Notes: a model not told the origin generated them from the letters alone. Numbered from the stretch's first letter, positions 44,276-52,493 are shown. The stretch: 64,000 nucleotides of DNA from Pedobacter kyungheensis (GCF_000812965.1 NZ_JSYN01000038.1:1-64000); one strand, 5' to 3'. Numbers and translations are program-made.

Positions 44276-44283
44276 TACTTTTG
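44253..44283 (+). promoter_or_regulatory. Promoter of hslR giving an almost leaderless mRNA
   Basis: TTTA at 44253-44256 and TACTTTTG at 44276-44283 are 19 bp apart. Transcription would start at about 44288-44291, at or just before the ATG at 44291. Confidence 0.55.
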
Positions 44284-44290
44284 TAGCTTT

Positions 44291-44689
44291 ATGACAGAAA
44301 CAGAAAAACTCAGGATCGATAAATATTTGTGGGCCATCAGGTTGTTTAAAACCAGAAGCCTGGCTACTGATGCCTGTAAAGCGGGAAGGGTAAAGCTTAA
44401 CGGCCAGAACATTAAACCATCGGCCATTGTAAAAATCGGCGATGTTTACCAGGTATCGAAAGGAATTGAAAAGAAGGTGATTGAAGTGGTCGAATTTTCT
44501 TACAACCGAACTGATTCGCCAACGGCTTTAACCAAATATAAAGACCTTACCCCGGTTGAAGAAACGCATGCTTTTAAATCGGCTTTCCATGCACCAACGC
44601 TTAAGCGCGATCGGGGAACAGGCCGCCCAACCAAAAAAGACAGAAGGGAAACCGACGATTTGTTGGGTGGGATGTTTGAAGAGGAATAG
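44291..44689 (+). CDS. hslR: S4-domain RNA-binding protein (Hsp15/HslR-like)
   Basis: The product has 132 residues. The S4 domain is at 8-70 (LRIDKYLWAIRLFKTRSLAT, CKAGRVKLNGQNIKPSAIVK), followed by a Lys/Arg-rich tail (RDRGTGRPTKKDRRETDD). E. coli Hsp15 binds stalled 50S subunits carrying nascent tRNA. Size and layout fit this family. It stands alone, divergent from dapD. Confidence 0.85.
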   Translation: MTETEKLRIDKYLWAIRLFKTRSLATDACKAGRVKLNGQNIKPSAIVKIGDVYQVSKGIEKKVIEVVEFSYNRTDSPTALTKYKDLTPVEETHAFKSAFHAPTLKRDRGTGRPTKKDRRETDDLLGGMFEEE

Positions 44690-44692
44690 TTA

Positions 44693-44850
44693 GTTTTCAA
44701 TTACCAGTTTTCAGTTCGCAATTAACAGTTTTGAGTTACCAGTTTTCTGCACGCGTAATGTTAACTGCCAACTGAATCGCTACTTTACTCAGCTGTTTAG
44801 TTTAGGGTTTTCTTCTTGCGTACTGATAACTGCATACTGCAAACTGAAAT
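44693..44850. repeat. CAGTTTTCAGTT-type repeat between hslR and the EcsC gene
   Basis: The repeat begins directly after the hslR stop codon with AGTTTTCAATTACCAGTTTT, then CAGTTCGCAATTAACAG, and continues with ACTGCCAACTGAATCGC and ACTGCATACTGCAAACTG. The last part lies inside the convergent EcsC-type gene and encodes its C-terminal residues. Confidence 0.7.
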
Positions 44851-45553
44851 ATCTCAAACGGTAACTCATCATCGCTGTTTTGCCCAGTTTTTCAATCAGT
44901 TTATAATTGGCTACAGCGCCGACTGCCGCACCTACAAAAGGCAACATTTGAGCCAGTTTGGCCAGATCGATATAATCGCGGTATTGCTGCTGGAAAGTTA
45001 ACCAGTCAAATTCATCAATATTGGTTGGTAACTGGTGGGCTTTATTATCCCAATCCTGCATTTTAATAAAAACCTGCTGACTTTCTTCTTTGCTCGAAAA
45101 AGCGAGCTGAAAAATGTGCAGGATAAACAAACGTTCGCGGTAATCTTTTACATCGTAGCCATAAATTGCAGCGATATCGAAAAGCATTTTCATTTTTATA
45201 CCCAGTAGCAACGGAAAATCGGCCAAACTCATTAAAAAACCACCCGCACCGGTAATACCTCCTTCTGCAGCACCAGTATTCTTATAATTTTCTATCTTTT
45301 GTTTAATCAATGCCTCGCGATGCATCAGGGTTAAATCGGTAACCGGTTTCGAAGTGGTAAAAGTAGAGCCAAAAAGAACCGCTTTAACCATTTGTTTGAT
45401 GGCTGTAGTAATGGCCTGGTGTACTTTATCAGGAATAACGCTGTTTATTTTCTTTTGCACCTTATCGGTTACCTTACTTAAGAACGATGGTTTCTGTAAG
45501 GTTTTAAACTTCCAGAACCCCAGTTCGCTGGCTATTTTTTGTTCATAGGTCAT
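44789..45553 (-). CDS. EcsC-family protein with a repeat-encoded tail
   Basis: The product has 254 residues. The EcsC domain spans about 75-225, with AAEGGITGAGGFLMSLADFP, LGIKMKMLFDIAAIYGYDV and MLPFVGAAVGAVANYKLIEK. The family takes its name from a B. subtilis ABC transporter accessory gene; its biochemical role is unclear. Hydrophobic Gly-rich segments suggest membrane contact. The last 18 or so residues (SLQYAVISTQEENPKLNS) are encoded by the dispersed CAGTTTGCAGT-type repeat, so the original C-terminus seems to have been replaced or lengthened. Confidence 0.8.
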   Translation of the reverse strand: MTYEQKIASELGFWKFKTLQKPSFLSKVTDKVQKKINSVIPDKVHQAITTAIKQMVKAVLFGSTFTTSKPVTDLTLMHREALIKQKIENYKNTGAAEGGITGAGGFLMSLADFPLLLGIKMKMLFDIAAIYGYDVKDYRERLFILHIFQLAFSSKEESQQVFIKMQDWDNKAHQLPTNIDEFDWLTFQQQYRDYIDLAKLAQMLPFVGAAVGAVANYKLIEKLGKTAMMSYRLRYFSLQYAVISTQEENPKLNS

Positions 45554-45663
45554 GCAAAATCTGCTACAATAATTATTCCTTAAAAATTAACACAATTTAA
45601 TGATTAAAAACCAATAGAAAACGATATATTTAGTTATCTAAAACAATATCTAAACCTTTCATT

Positions 45664-47577
45664 ATGAAAACATTAAAAATCTTGTCGTTATTGTTGCTTG
45701 CTGCCAGTGCAGTACAGGCACAAGGCGTAAAATTTGCCGTTAATCAGCCGGCTGCGGGTAGTAAAATCAAGTTTACCTATACGCCAAAGGGTACCAATCT
45801 CGAAAACCTTGCCGATGTTAAATGTACCAGCTTCACTTTCTTTTCTGGTACAAACCCAAAGAATGCAAAGGTAGACCTGGTTAAAGATGGCGAAATTTAC
45901 AGAGGAGAAATTGCTACACCAGATAGCGCAACCGTTGTAGGACTGGCCTTTTCGGTCGGCGATCAGAAAGACGAAGCTCCTGCCGGCTATGTTTTAGCGC
46001 TAAGCAAGGGCGGTAAAGTAGCTGCTGAAACTTATATTAACCAGGCTTTTTTATATGGCCTGGCAGGTAATTATTATCTGGGGCTTACGCTCGATCCTGA
46101 AAAAGCTGAAGGGCTTTACAAACAAGCTTTTGCCTTAAAGCCTGCGCTTAAAAAGAAAAATTTATACCAGTATTTGTCGCTTGCCTATAAAACAGATAAA
46201 GAAAAAGGCACCAAACTGATTAACGAAAACATTCAGCAACTGGCTAAAATAAAAGTGCCGAAAGAGGAAGATCTAACCACTACTTTAAACCTGTATAATT
46301 TGTTAAAGGAAAAGCCACAGGCTGATTCGGTTAAAGCCATCCTGCTTCAAAATTATCCAAAAGGTAATTATGCTTACGGGCAGGATATGAATGCGCTTTA
46401 CACCACCAAAGATTTTGCCGGACAGGAGAAAAAGGCTCTGGAGATGATTGCCAAATATCAATATGATCCTGCTAAAAAAGCAGATGAAGGTAAGTTAAAT
46501 TCCATTTACAATGCTTTAGCTGGTTCAGCTGTAAAAGCCAAAGATTTTGATAAGTTTGAGTTGTACAGCAGCAAAGTAACCAATAAACAGAGTAAAGCTG
46601 GTTTATACAATAATTTTGCCTGGTCATCAGCCGAGAAAAAAGAAAACCTCGAACTCGCTGCCAAACTTTCTAAACAGTCGCTTGATTTGATTGAAGCAGC
46701 CAAAAAAGATGAGGTTCCAGCTTATTTCTCTTCAAAAGAGGAGTACATCAAATCGCTTGACAGGGCCTATGCCATGTATGCCGATACTTATGCGTTATTG
46801 TTGCATCATCAGGGGAATAATGAAGAAGCATTGGCTTATCAGGAAAAAGCTAAAGCCTATAACGATGCCAGTGGAAACGAAAGGTACGTAACCTATTTAA
46901 ACTTAACTGGTAACAAAGAAAAGGCCTATACTGAAGCCGAAAAAATTATCAAGGAAGGCAAAGGCACTGATTCTTTGAAAACAATTTTCAAAAGCCTTTA
47001 TACCACTTTAAAGAAAGCAGGTTCTTATGAAACTTATATTGCCAATTTAGAAAAGGCTGCCATTGCCAAAGAAAAAGCAGAGTGGACCAAAAAAATGATC
47101 AACATTCCGGCACCGGGCTTCTCTTTAACCAATTTAAAAGGCGAAACCGTTAGCCTGGCCAGTTTAAAAGGTAAAACGGTAATCTTAGATTATTGGGCAA
47201 CCTGGTGCGGGCCATGTGTGGCTTCTTTTCCTGGTATGCAAAAAGCGATGGCTAAATACGCAAGCAACCCGAATGTGGTGTTCCTGTTTGTAAATACCTG
47301 GCAAACTGAAGATAACCGAGAAAAACTGGTAACTGATTTTCTGGCTGAAAAGAAATACAATTTTAACGTGCTTTACGATACCAAAAATGCGAAAGACCCT
47401 TCAAAATTTGATGTGGTGAGTGCCTACAAGGTAGATGGCATTCCAACAAAATTTATCATTGATGGCAGCGGCAATATCAGGTTTAAAGCCGTTGGCTTTT
47501 CGGGCTCAGATGACAGCGTAGTTAAAGAAATAGATGCGATGGTGGGCTTGCTGGCCGAAAAGGAATCGAGTAAATAG
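45664..47577 (+). CDS. Exported TlpA-like thioredoxin with long helical-repeat N-part
   Basis: The product has 637 residues with a signal peptide ending AVQAQ. Residues about 20-120 form a beta-sandwich-like region. Residues 120-480 are helical and look TPR-like (LYKQAFALKPALKKKNLYQY, SLKTIFKSLYTTLKKAG). The thioredoxin domain begins at IPAPGFSLTNLKGETVSLAS and has the active site DYWATWCGPCVASFPG and the cis-Pro region VDGIPTKFII. It acts in the periplasm as a thiol reductant or similar. Such fusions are frequent in Bacteroidota, and their clients are unknown. Confidence 0.87.
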   Translation: MKTLKILSLLLLAASAVQAQGVKFAVNQPAAGSKIKFTYTPKGTNLENLADVKCTSFTFFSGTNPKNAKVDLVKDGEIYRGEIATPDSATVVGLAFSVGDQKDEAPAGYVLALSKGGKVAAETYINQAFLYGLAGNYYLGLTLDPEKAEGLYKQAFALKPALKKKNLYQYLSLAYKTDKEKGTKLINENIQQLAKIKVPKEEDLTTTLNLYNLLKEKPQADSVKAILLQNYPKGNYAYGQDMNALYTTKDFAGQEKKALEMIAKYQYDPAKKADEGKLNSIYNALAGSAVKAKDFDKFELYSSKVTNKQSKAGLYNNFAWSSAEKKENLELAAKLSKQSLDLIEAAKKDEVPAYFSSKEEYIKSLDRAYAMYADTYALLLHHQGNNEEALAYQEKAKAYNDASGNERYVTYLNLTGNKEKAYTEAEKIIKEGKGTDSLKTIFKSLYTTLKKAGSYETYIANLEKAAIAKEKAEWTKKMINIPAPGFSLTNLKGETVSLASLKGKTVILDYWATWCGPCVASFPGMQKAMAKYASNPNVVFLFVNTWQTEDNREKLVTDFLAEKKYNFNVLYDTKNAKDPSKFDVVSAYKVDGIPTKFIIDGSGNIRFKAVGFSGSDDSVVKEIDAMVGLLAEKESSK

Positions 47578-47590
47578 TTATAAATAAAAC

Positions 47591-47662
47591 GATCGTCATC
47601 TCGACTGGGGTATAGTGAGTTAAATTTCTCTGCTTCGCTACGCTCCGTTCGAAATGACGATC
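47591..47662. repeat. GATCGTCATCTCGA-type intergenic inverted repeat
   Basis: GATCGTCATCTCGA at 47591-47604 pairs with TCGAAATGACGATC at 47649-47662. The insert includes CTGCTTCGCTACGCTCCG. It lies 13 bases after a stop codon, between convergent genes. The type resembles the GTCATCCTGAGC repeat at 37317 and is common in the phylum. Confidence 0.75.
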
Positions 47663-47666
47663 TCTG

Positions 47667-48149
47667 TTAATAGGTAATCCGCAAAGGCGAGGTTTCCCAA
47701 AGTTTAAAGGCTTCCAGCGCTTCATCGCGCATCAGTTGTACCACGGGTAAAGTTCTTTTATCCATAGGTTTTTCCAGTTCATCGTAAATAAATTTATCGC
47801 TGAAACCAATGTTTTCGGCATCGGTTTTGGTGTTGGCGTAATAAATGGTTTCGATCCGTGCCCAGTAAATAGCGCCTAAGCACATAGGGCAGGGCTCGCA
47901 GCTGGTATATACCACGCAGCCACTCAAATCGAAGGTACCCAATGTTGTGCAAGCCATTCGGATGGCCGATACTTCCGCATGGGCAGTAGGATCATTGGTT
48001 GAAGTTACTTTATTGGCCGATCCGGCAATAAACTTACCGTCTTTTACAATCACTGCACCAAAAGGGCCACCGATATGCTGGTTCACATTTTCTACTGATA
48101 GCGCTATGGCCATTTGCATAAATTCTTCGTGTTGTCTGTTGTTTTCCAT
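47667..48149 (-). CDS. guaD: Guanine deaminase (cytidine deaminase fold)
   Basis: The product has 160 residues from the ATG at 48149 (MENNRQHEEFMQMAIALS); an upstream in-frame start lies in the neighbouring terminator. The zinc site is PTAHAEVSAIR (HAE) and TSCEPCPMCLGAIYWARI (PCxxC). SSNDPTAHAE-like (TSTNDPTAHAEVSAIRMACT) and the downstream NIGFSDKFIYDELEKP segment agree closely with Bacillus GuaD. It converts guanine to xanthine. The convergent TlpA-like gene ends about 90 bases away. Confidence 0.85.
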   Translation of the reverse strand: MENNRQHEEFMQMAIALSVENVNQHIGGPFGAVIVKDGKFIAGSANKVTSTNDPTAHAEVSAIRMACTTLGTFDLSGCVVYTSCEPCPMCLGAIYWARIETIYYANTKTDAENIGFSDKFIYDELEKPMDKRTLPVVQLMRDEALEAFKLWETSPLRITY

Positions 48150-48162
48150 GGTAAGGGTAAGG

Positions 48163-48199
48163 TACAAAAAAAATGCCCCGATTTTGTTTCGAGGCATTT
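48163..48199 (-). terminator. Terminator of the Skp-like gene
   Basis: On the minus strand AAATGCCTCG pairs with CGGGGCATTT (48171-48180, one mismatch), followed by a run of eight T. It separates the Skp-like gene from guaD downstream. Confidence 0.85.
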
Positions 48200-48218
48200 C
48201 TGTTTAGTATTTTAATAC

Positions 48219-48818
48219 TTATTTTTTGCTGTATTCGGCATTTAAGCCTTTAATTACTTCTGATGTTACATCTAAGCTTTCATCGGCAAATAAAATAGCG
48301 CTGTTACCTTTTGAGTAAGTTAATACCATTTTATAGCCTTTTTCTTTGGCGTAAACTTTTAAGTATGCAGCAACTTTATCGTAAAGTTTCTCGTTTTCAA
48401 CAGCTTGTTCGTTTTGTAAAGCACCACCTGCATTTTGCTGGTAAGTTTGCAATTCCTGTTGTTTACGGGCTAAACGCTCTTCGGTCGATTTACGTTGATC
48501 GGCTGATAAGGTTTGTGCTGATTGCTGGTACTGGGCTACTTCGCGTTGAAAAGCCTGTCCTTTAGCTTGCATATCGGCCTGTGCATTTTTGGTTTTACCC
48601 TCAAATTTCACCTTAAGATCTTTGAAATATTCGTATTTTGTTAACAAAGAATCGGAGTTAACATATACAATTTTCTCACTTGCAGCAACTGCTACAGTAG
48701 GGCTATCTGTTTTTTTTGTTTCAGTAGTTTTAGCTTCTTTGTTCTGGCAGGCAGTGAAAGTTGTAATCAAAGCTGCTGTTGCAAATAAACCAAAGGTTTT
48801 GAAGGTTCTTCTTTCCAT
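48219..48818 (-). CDS. Skp/OmpH-type periplasmic chaperone, lipoprotein
   Basis: The product has 199 residues. The signal ends at TTFTACQNK, a lipobox-like site (TAC). After a Thr/Lys linker, IVYVNSDSLLTKYEYFKDLK begins the OmpH domain, whose long coiled-coil arms are rich in Gln and Lys (FQREVAQYQQSAQTLSADQR), and it ends YKMVLTYSKGNSAILFADES. Skp-like proteins hold unfolded outer membrane proteins. Lipid anchoring differs from E. coli Skp but is common in this phylum. Confidence 0.85.
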   Translation of the reverse strand: MERRTFKTFGLFATAALITTFTACQNKEAKTTETKKTDSPTVAVAASEKIVYVNSDSLLTKYEYFKDLKVKFEGKTKNAQADMQAKGQAFQREVAQYQQSAQTLSADQRKSTEERLARKQQELQTYQQNAGGALQNEQAVENEKLYDKVAAYLKVYAKEKGYKMVLTYSKGNSAILFADESLDVTSEVIKGLNAEYSKK

Positions 48819-49055
48819 TATTGTTTAATAAATTTTAGCAAACTTATATAAATTAGTTTTTAAATGCAATTTAAAGGCAATCTGGTAAATAAACGATTAT
48901 TAAACGGTTAAATTTTAATGGGTAAAGCAATTTGCAGCATTTCATTTTAAGGTTAGGCCCGCTGTCCGTTTTATTTCATGCCCACTACCATCGGGTTTAG
49001 GTGGCCAATTGCTACTACTATTGAAAGCTGCATAGTGCAAAATGATCTGCGTATT
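48819..49055. other. Intergenic region without recognised genes
   Basis: The right part of the Skp-like promoter region is AT-rich; nothing else could be named until the GTTCC hairpins at 49056. Open frames on the minus strand here cross into repeat and RNA-like elements and show no protein-like composition. Confidence 0.4.
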
Positions 49056-49128
49056 GTTCCATAGGAACGGCTGCCGGGTAGCCAATTGTATAATTGGCGT
49101 TTTCGTTCCGTAAGAACGGTTGGTGGGT
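49056..49128. repeat. Two GTTCC-TA-GAAC hairpins around a GCCAATT palindrome
   Basis: GTTCCATAGGAACGGCTG at 49056-49073 and GTTCCGTAAGAACGGTTG at 49105-49122 are two copies of one hairpin plus GG-TG-GGGT tail. Between them GCCAATT (49081-49087) pairs with AATTGGC (49092-49098). Confidence 0.75.
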
Positions 49129-49165
49129 GTTTCCGTTAATTTTAGCAAGTTGGTGGCAAGCCAAA

Positions 49166-49222
49166 CCCGATTGAAATGGAAAGCGCCCGGTGCTTCACCG
49201 GGACTTGTAATGTAAAGCGGGA
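49166..49222 (+). ncRNA. Structured RNA-like element, Flavo-1-like (copy 1)
   Basis: The layout is CCCGATTGAAATGGAAAGC, then a strong hairpin CCCGGTG (49186-49192), CTT, CACCGGG (49196-49202), then ACTTGTAATGTAAAGCGGGA. The outer CCCG (49166-49169) can pair with CGGG (49218-49221). The same outer and inner arrangement recurs at 61204. From memory, this resembles the Flavo-1 RNA motif of Bacteroidota, whose function is unknown. The match was not computed. Confidence 0.5.
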
Positions 49223-49349
49223 GTAACGCTGAAATGGAATACAGGTTTTGCTTTTCAAACCCGGTTTAAAGGCATTAAAAAAGTGCCGAAAATAATCTCC
49301 TAACAGCCTAAAACTTATCCACATATTAGCTTAATTGCCAAAATTTCCG

Positions 49350-49357
49350 TATTTTTG
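49350..49357 (+). promoter_or_regulatory. -7 element of gyrB
   Basis: TATTTTTG fits TAnnTTTG and would start transcription near 49363, giving a leader of about 20 bases. No clear -33 element is seen at 18-21 bp. Confidence 0.5.
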
Positions 49358-49381
49358 ATACTTATAGTTTTTAATTAATAT

Positions 49382-51340
49382 ATGAGCGAAGAACAGGATT
49401 TAAAGTCAAATTATTCGGCAGATAATATACAGGTTTTAGAAGGTTTAGAAGCGGTGCGTAAGCGCCCTTCGATGTATATAGGTGATACGGGTGTTAAAGG
49501 ATTACACCACTTGGTTTACGAGGTTGTAGATAACTCAATCGATGAGGCGTTAGCAGGTTATTGTACTGATATTCTGGTAACTATACACGAAGGTAACTCC
49601 ATTACTGTAGAAGATAACGGGCGTGGTATTCCAACTGGCATTAACACTAAAGAGGGTAAATCGGCATTAGAAATTGTAATGACGGTACTGCACGCCGGTG
49701 GTAAATTCGATAAAGATACTTACAAAGTTTCCGGTGGTTTGCACGGTGTGGGGGTAAGTTGTGTGAACGCCTTATCAACTCACGTTAAAACGGTTGTGCA
49801 CCGCGAAGGAAAGATTTTTACCCAGGAATACGAAAGAGGTAAGCCTTTGTTTGATGTAAAAGAAATTGGTACATCTGATCGTACTGGAACAATCCAGACC
49901 TTTCAGCCAGATGCCGAAATTTTTACCCAAACTTTAGAGTATAAATACGATACACTTGCAGGTCGTTTACGTGAGCTTGCTTTCTTAAATAAAGGCATTA
50001 AGCTTACTTTAACAGATGAGCGTGAGAAGCTGGATGACGGAACGTTCTTATCAGAAACTTTCCACTCTGAAGGTGGTTTGAAAGAGTTTGTTGCCTTTTT
50101 AGATGGTACGCGTACCTCGTTATTGGTTGAGCCGATTTATATCGAAGGTATTAAAAACGGTGTGCCGGTAGAACTGGCTTTCCAATACAACGATAGTTAC
50201 TCGGAAAATGTACACTCGTATGTAAACAACATCAATACCCACGAAGGTGGTACACACATTGCAGGTTTCCGCAGGGGTTTAACCCGTACGTTAAAAAACT
50301 ATGCCGATAAGGAAGGTTTGTTAAAGAACGTAAAAATGGAGATTACCGGCGATGACTTTAGAGAAGGTTTAACCGCGGTAGTTTCTGTTAAGGTAGCAGA
50401 ACCTCAGTTTGAGGGGCAAACCAAAACCAAACTGGGTAACAGTGAGGTTATGGGATCGGTTGATGTTGCAGTAGGAGAGGCGCTGGGTAATTACCTCGAA
50501 GAAAACCCTAAAGAAGCTAAATTAATCATCAATAAGGTTATTTTAGCCGCTACTGCCCGTGCAGCGGCCCGTAAGGCCCGCGAAATGGTGCAACGTAAGA
50601 GTGTAATGGGCGGTTCGGGTTTACCTGGTAAGCTGGCCGATTGCTCTGACAGTGATCCGGAAAGATGTGAAATTTACCTGGTAGAGGGTGACTCGGCGGG
50701 TGGTACCGCTAAGCAAGGTCGTGACAGAAACATTCAGGCTATTTTACCTTTAAAAGGTAAGATTCTGAACGTAGAGAAAGCGATGGAGCACAAGATTTAC
50801 GAAAACGACGAGATCAAGAATATGTTTACTGCAATTGGGGTAAGCATTGGTACGCCGGAAGATGATAAGGCTTTGAACTTAACTAAACTGCGTTACCACA
50901 AAATCGTAATCATGACGGATGCTGATATCGACGGTTCGCACATTACGACCCTGATTTTAACATTCTTCTACCGTTATATGCGCGCGTTAATCGAAGCCGG
51001 TTATGTTTATATTGCATCGCCACCACTTTATCAGGTTAAAAAAGGTAAAGATTTCGAATATTGCTGGAATGACACGCAGCGCGATGCAGCTGTACAGCGT
51101 TTAAAAGGTGCAGGTAAAGAAGAAAGCGTACACATTCAACGTTATAAAGGTTTGGGTGAGATGAACGCCGAGCAATTGTGGGATACCACTTTAAATCCGG
51201 CTACACGTACTTTATTGCAGGCTACTATTGAAAGTGCTGCAGAATGCGATCATACGTTCTCAATGCTGATGGGCGATGAGGTTGCTCCACGCAGAGAGTT
51301 TATTGAGCGTAATGCGAAATATGCTAAGATTGATGCTTAA
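49382..51340 (+). CDS. gyrB: DNA gyrase subunit B
   Basis: The product has 652 residues. The GHKL ATPase domain shows EAVRKRPSMYIGDTGVKGLH, VVDNSIDEALAGYC, VEDNGRGIPTGI and KVSGGLHGVGVSCVNALS. The TOPRIM domain has YLVEGDSAGGTAKQGRDRNI and MTDADIDGSHI, and the end is RREFIERNAKYAKIDA. It is the ATPase subunit of gyrase; with this end and length GyrB is favoured over ParE. It lies alone, with a stop-adjacent repeat and terminator. Confidence 0.95.
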   Translation: MSEEQDLKSNYSADNIQVLEGLEAVRKRPSMYIGDTGVKGLHHLVYEVVDNSIDEALAGYCTDILVTIHEGNSITVEDNGRGIPTGINTKEGKSALEIVMTVLHAGGKFDKDTYKVSGGLHGVGVSCVNALSTHVKTVVHREGKIFTQEYERGKPLFDVKEIGTSDRTGTIQTFQPDAEIFTQTLEYKYDTLAGRLRELAFLNKGIKLTLTDEREKLDDGTFLSETFHSEGGLKEFVAFLDGTRTSLLVEPIYIEGIKNGVPVELAFQYNDSYSENVHSYVNNINTHEGGTHIAGFRRGLTRTLKNYADKEGLLKNVKMEITGDDFREGLTAVVSVKVAEPQFEGQTKTKLGNSEVMGSVDVAVGEALGNYLEENPKEAKLIINKVILAATARAAARKAREMVQRKSVMGGSGLPGKLADCSDSDPERCEIYLVEGDSAGGTAKQGRDRNIQAILPLKGKILNVEKAMEHKIYENDEIKNMFTAIGVSIGTPEDDKALNLTKLRYHKIVIMTDADIDGSHITTLILTFFYRYMRALIEAGYVYIASPPLYQVKKGKDFEYCWNDTQRDAAVQRLKGAGKEESVHIQRYKGLGEMNAEQLWDTTLNPATRTLLQATIESAAECDHTFSMLMGDEVAPRREFIERNAKYAKIDA

Positions 51341-51342
51341 GT

Positions 51343-51376
51343 AGCAAAAAGCTTAAAGACTAAAGCTGAAAGCAAA
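51343..51376 (+). repeat. Stop-codon-adjacent AAAGACTAAAGC-family repeat (copy E)
   Basis: GCAAAAAGCTTAAAGACTAA and AGCTGAAAGCAAAA start two bases after the gyrB stop codon. The core AAGCTTAAAGACTAAAGCTG is the same word set as copies A to D. Confidence 0.75.
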
Positions 51377-51382
51377 ATATAT

Positions 51383-51417
51383 AACCCTCTTCAAGTTAAG
51401 CTTGGGGAGGGTTTTTT
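51383..51417 (+). terminator. Terminator of gyrB
   Basis: AACCCTCTTC near 51383-51392 pairs with GGGGAGGGTT (to 51413), followed by TTTTTG. Confidence 0.85.
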
Positions 51418-51447
51418 GTTTCAAATGATATTTATTTTAAAAATTAT

Positions 51448-51487
51448 ATACATAAATTTCTTATGTATGTAAAAATGTATACATTTG
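51448..51487 (+). promoter_or_regulatory. PadR-type operator region and promoter
   Basis: Two palindromes lie side by side: ATACATAA (51448-51455), ATTTC, TTATGTAT (51461-51468), and AAATGTATACATTT (51473-51486). The second covers the -7 element TACATTTG (51480-51487). The ATGTAT/ATACAT words are those of PadR-family operators. Transcription would start at or next to the ATG at 51491. Confidence 0.7.
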
Positions 51488-51490
51488 TTT

Positions 51491-51829
51491 ATGGCAGTTA
51501 ACAACGAACTATTTAAAGGTACCTTGCAAACTATTATCCTAAACCTTTTAGCAGAAAATGAACGGATGTATGGTTATGAGATTACCCAAAAGGTAAAATC
51601 GATCACTCAGGGAGAATTACTGTTGAAAGAAGGAGCACTATATCCGGCATTACACAAATTAGAAGCTGAGGGATTGCTTGAAACCACAACAGAGGTGGTT
51701 GAAAACAGGCTCAGGAAATATTACTCCTTATCTAATGATGGTGAGAAAGAGGTAGTAAACAAGCTCCGGGAAGCAAAAGATTTTATTGCCCAGTTACAGT
51801 TATTATTAAACCTTAAACCAAGCTTTTAA
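51491..51829 (+). CDS. PadR-family transcriptional regulator
   Basis: The product has 112 residues from the ATG at 51491. The winged helix-turn-helix reads ELFKGTLQTIILNLLAENER, YGYEITQKVKSITQGELLLK and EGALYPALHKLEAEGLLETT, the PadR signature, with a short C-terminal dimerisation helix (PadR-s1/PF03551 small type). It probably represses its own operon through the palindromes just upstream. The stop codon overlaps the next start (TAATG). Confidence 0.92.
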   Translation: MAVNNELFKGTLQTIILNLLAENERMYGYEITQKVKSITQGELLLKEGALYPALHKLEAEGLLETTTEVVENRLRKYYSLSNDGEKEVVNKLREAKDFIAQLQLLLNLKPSF

Positions 51830-52491
51830 TGGAATTAACAACAGAACAGCAGCAAGAAGTAGCAAGTTTAGTTTCGGGAACGACGAAATACAAAGAGACT
51901 TATGATGAAGTTTACGATCATGTATTGAATCGTTTGACGGCCGAGAACCAGGTTTACAGCTTTACTTTGGTTGATGAAATTTTAGCAGAAGATTTTGGTG
52001 GGGAAACAGAAATTTTAGCTAACGAGACAATTCATGCCAAGCGCATTACCAAACAGTATTTTAGACTATTTAAAGGCGAAATTATAAATGCTTTTAAGTG
52101 GCCTCAGTTACCTGCAAATTTGGTAATGATAATGAGTTGGGTATTCCTATATTATACTACTTTAAAAACCGGATTTAATACCAAACCAATCAATGCATCA
52201 ATTGGTATTGTTGTAATACTGATGTGTTTGTTCTATTATTTAAAAAGATATTATTTAGATCGGAAATTACAAAAACCATCAATAAAGTATTCTTTTTTAC
52301 AAGCATCGACCTCAATCGGTGTGTCGTTTTATGTGTTTATGTTTTTTTGGTTTCTTTCTCCTGATAGTATAGTGGAAATCAGTCGTAATCTAAAAACCAT
52401 TCTCGTATTAAGCCTTTTCTGTTGTACCTCTATTTATTTAAGGGCTTTTATCAAACTTTACAATAAAAAAATCAAAGTTTTAGCGGTTTAA
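51829..52491 (+). CDS. PadR-operon membrane protein 1
   Basis: The product has 220 residues. The first 90 are soluble: a helical domain with KYKETYDEVYDHVLNRLTAE and EILAEDFGGETEILANE. Four membrane helices follow (about 100-118, 125-143, 160-180 and 190-210). The layout, a small N-terminal helical domain plus membrane helices directly behind a PadR gene, matches HAAS-type signalling proteins of other bacteria. Co-translation with the regulator is likely from the one-base overlap. Substrate or signal is unknown. Confidence 0.7.
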   Translation: MELTTEQQQEVASLVSGTTKYKETYDEVYDHVLNRLTAENQVYSFTLVDEILAEDFGGETEILANETIHAKRITKQYFRLFKGEIINAFKWPQLPANLVMIMSWVFLYYTTLKTGFNTKPINASIGIVVILMCLFYYLKRYYLDRKLQKPSIKYSFLQASTSIGVSFYVFMFFWFLSPDSIVEISRNLKTILVLSLFCCTSIYLRAFIKLYNKKIKVLAV

Positions 52492-52493
52492 TT

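Noticed and set aside
49315..49323. Perfect DnaA box TTATCCACA before gyrB, possible origin
   Set aside because: A single box of nine bases is expected by chance about once in every two such windows. No cluster of boxes, dnaA, dnaN or AT-rich unwinding element is nearby.
48942..49324. Two minus-strand frames between the Skp-like gene and gyrB
   Set aside because: They pass through the GTTCC hairpins and the Flavo-1-like element. Repeats and structured RNA explain the open frames better.
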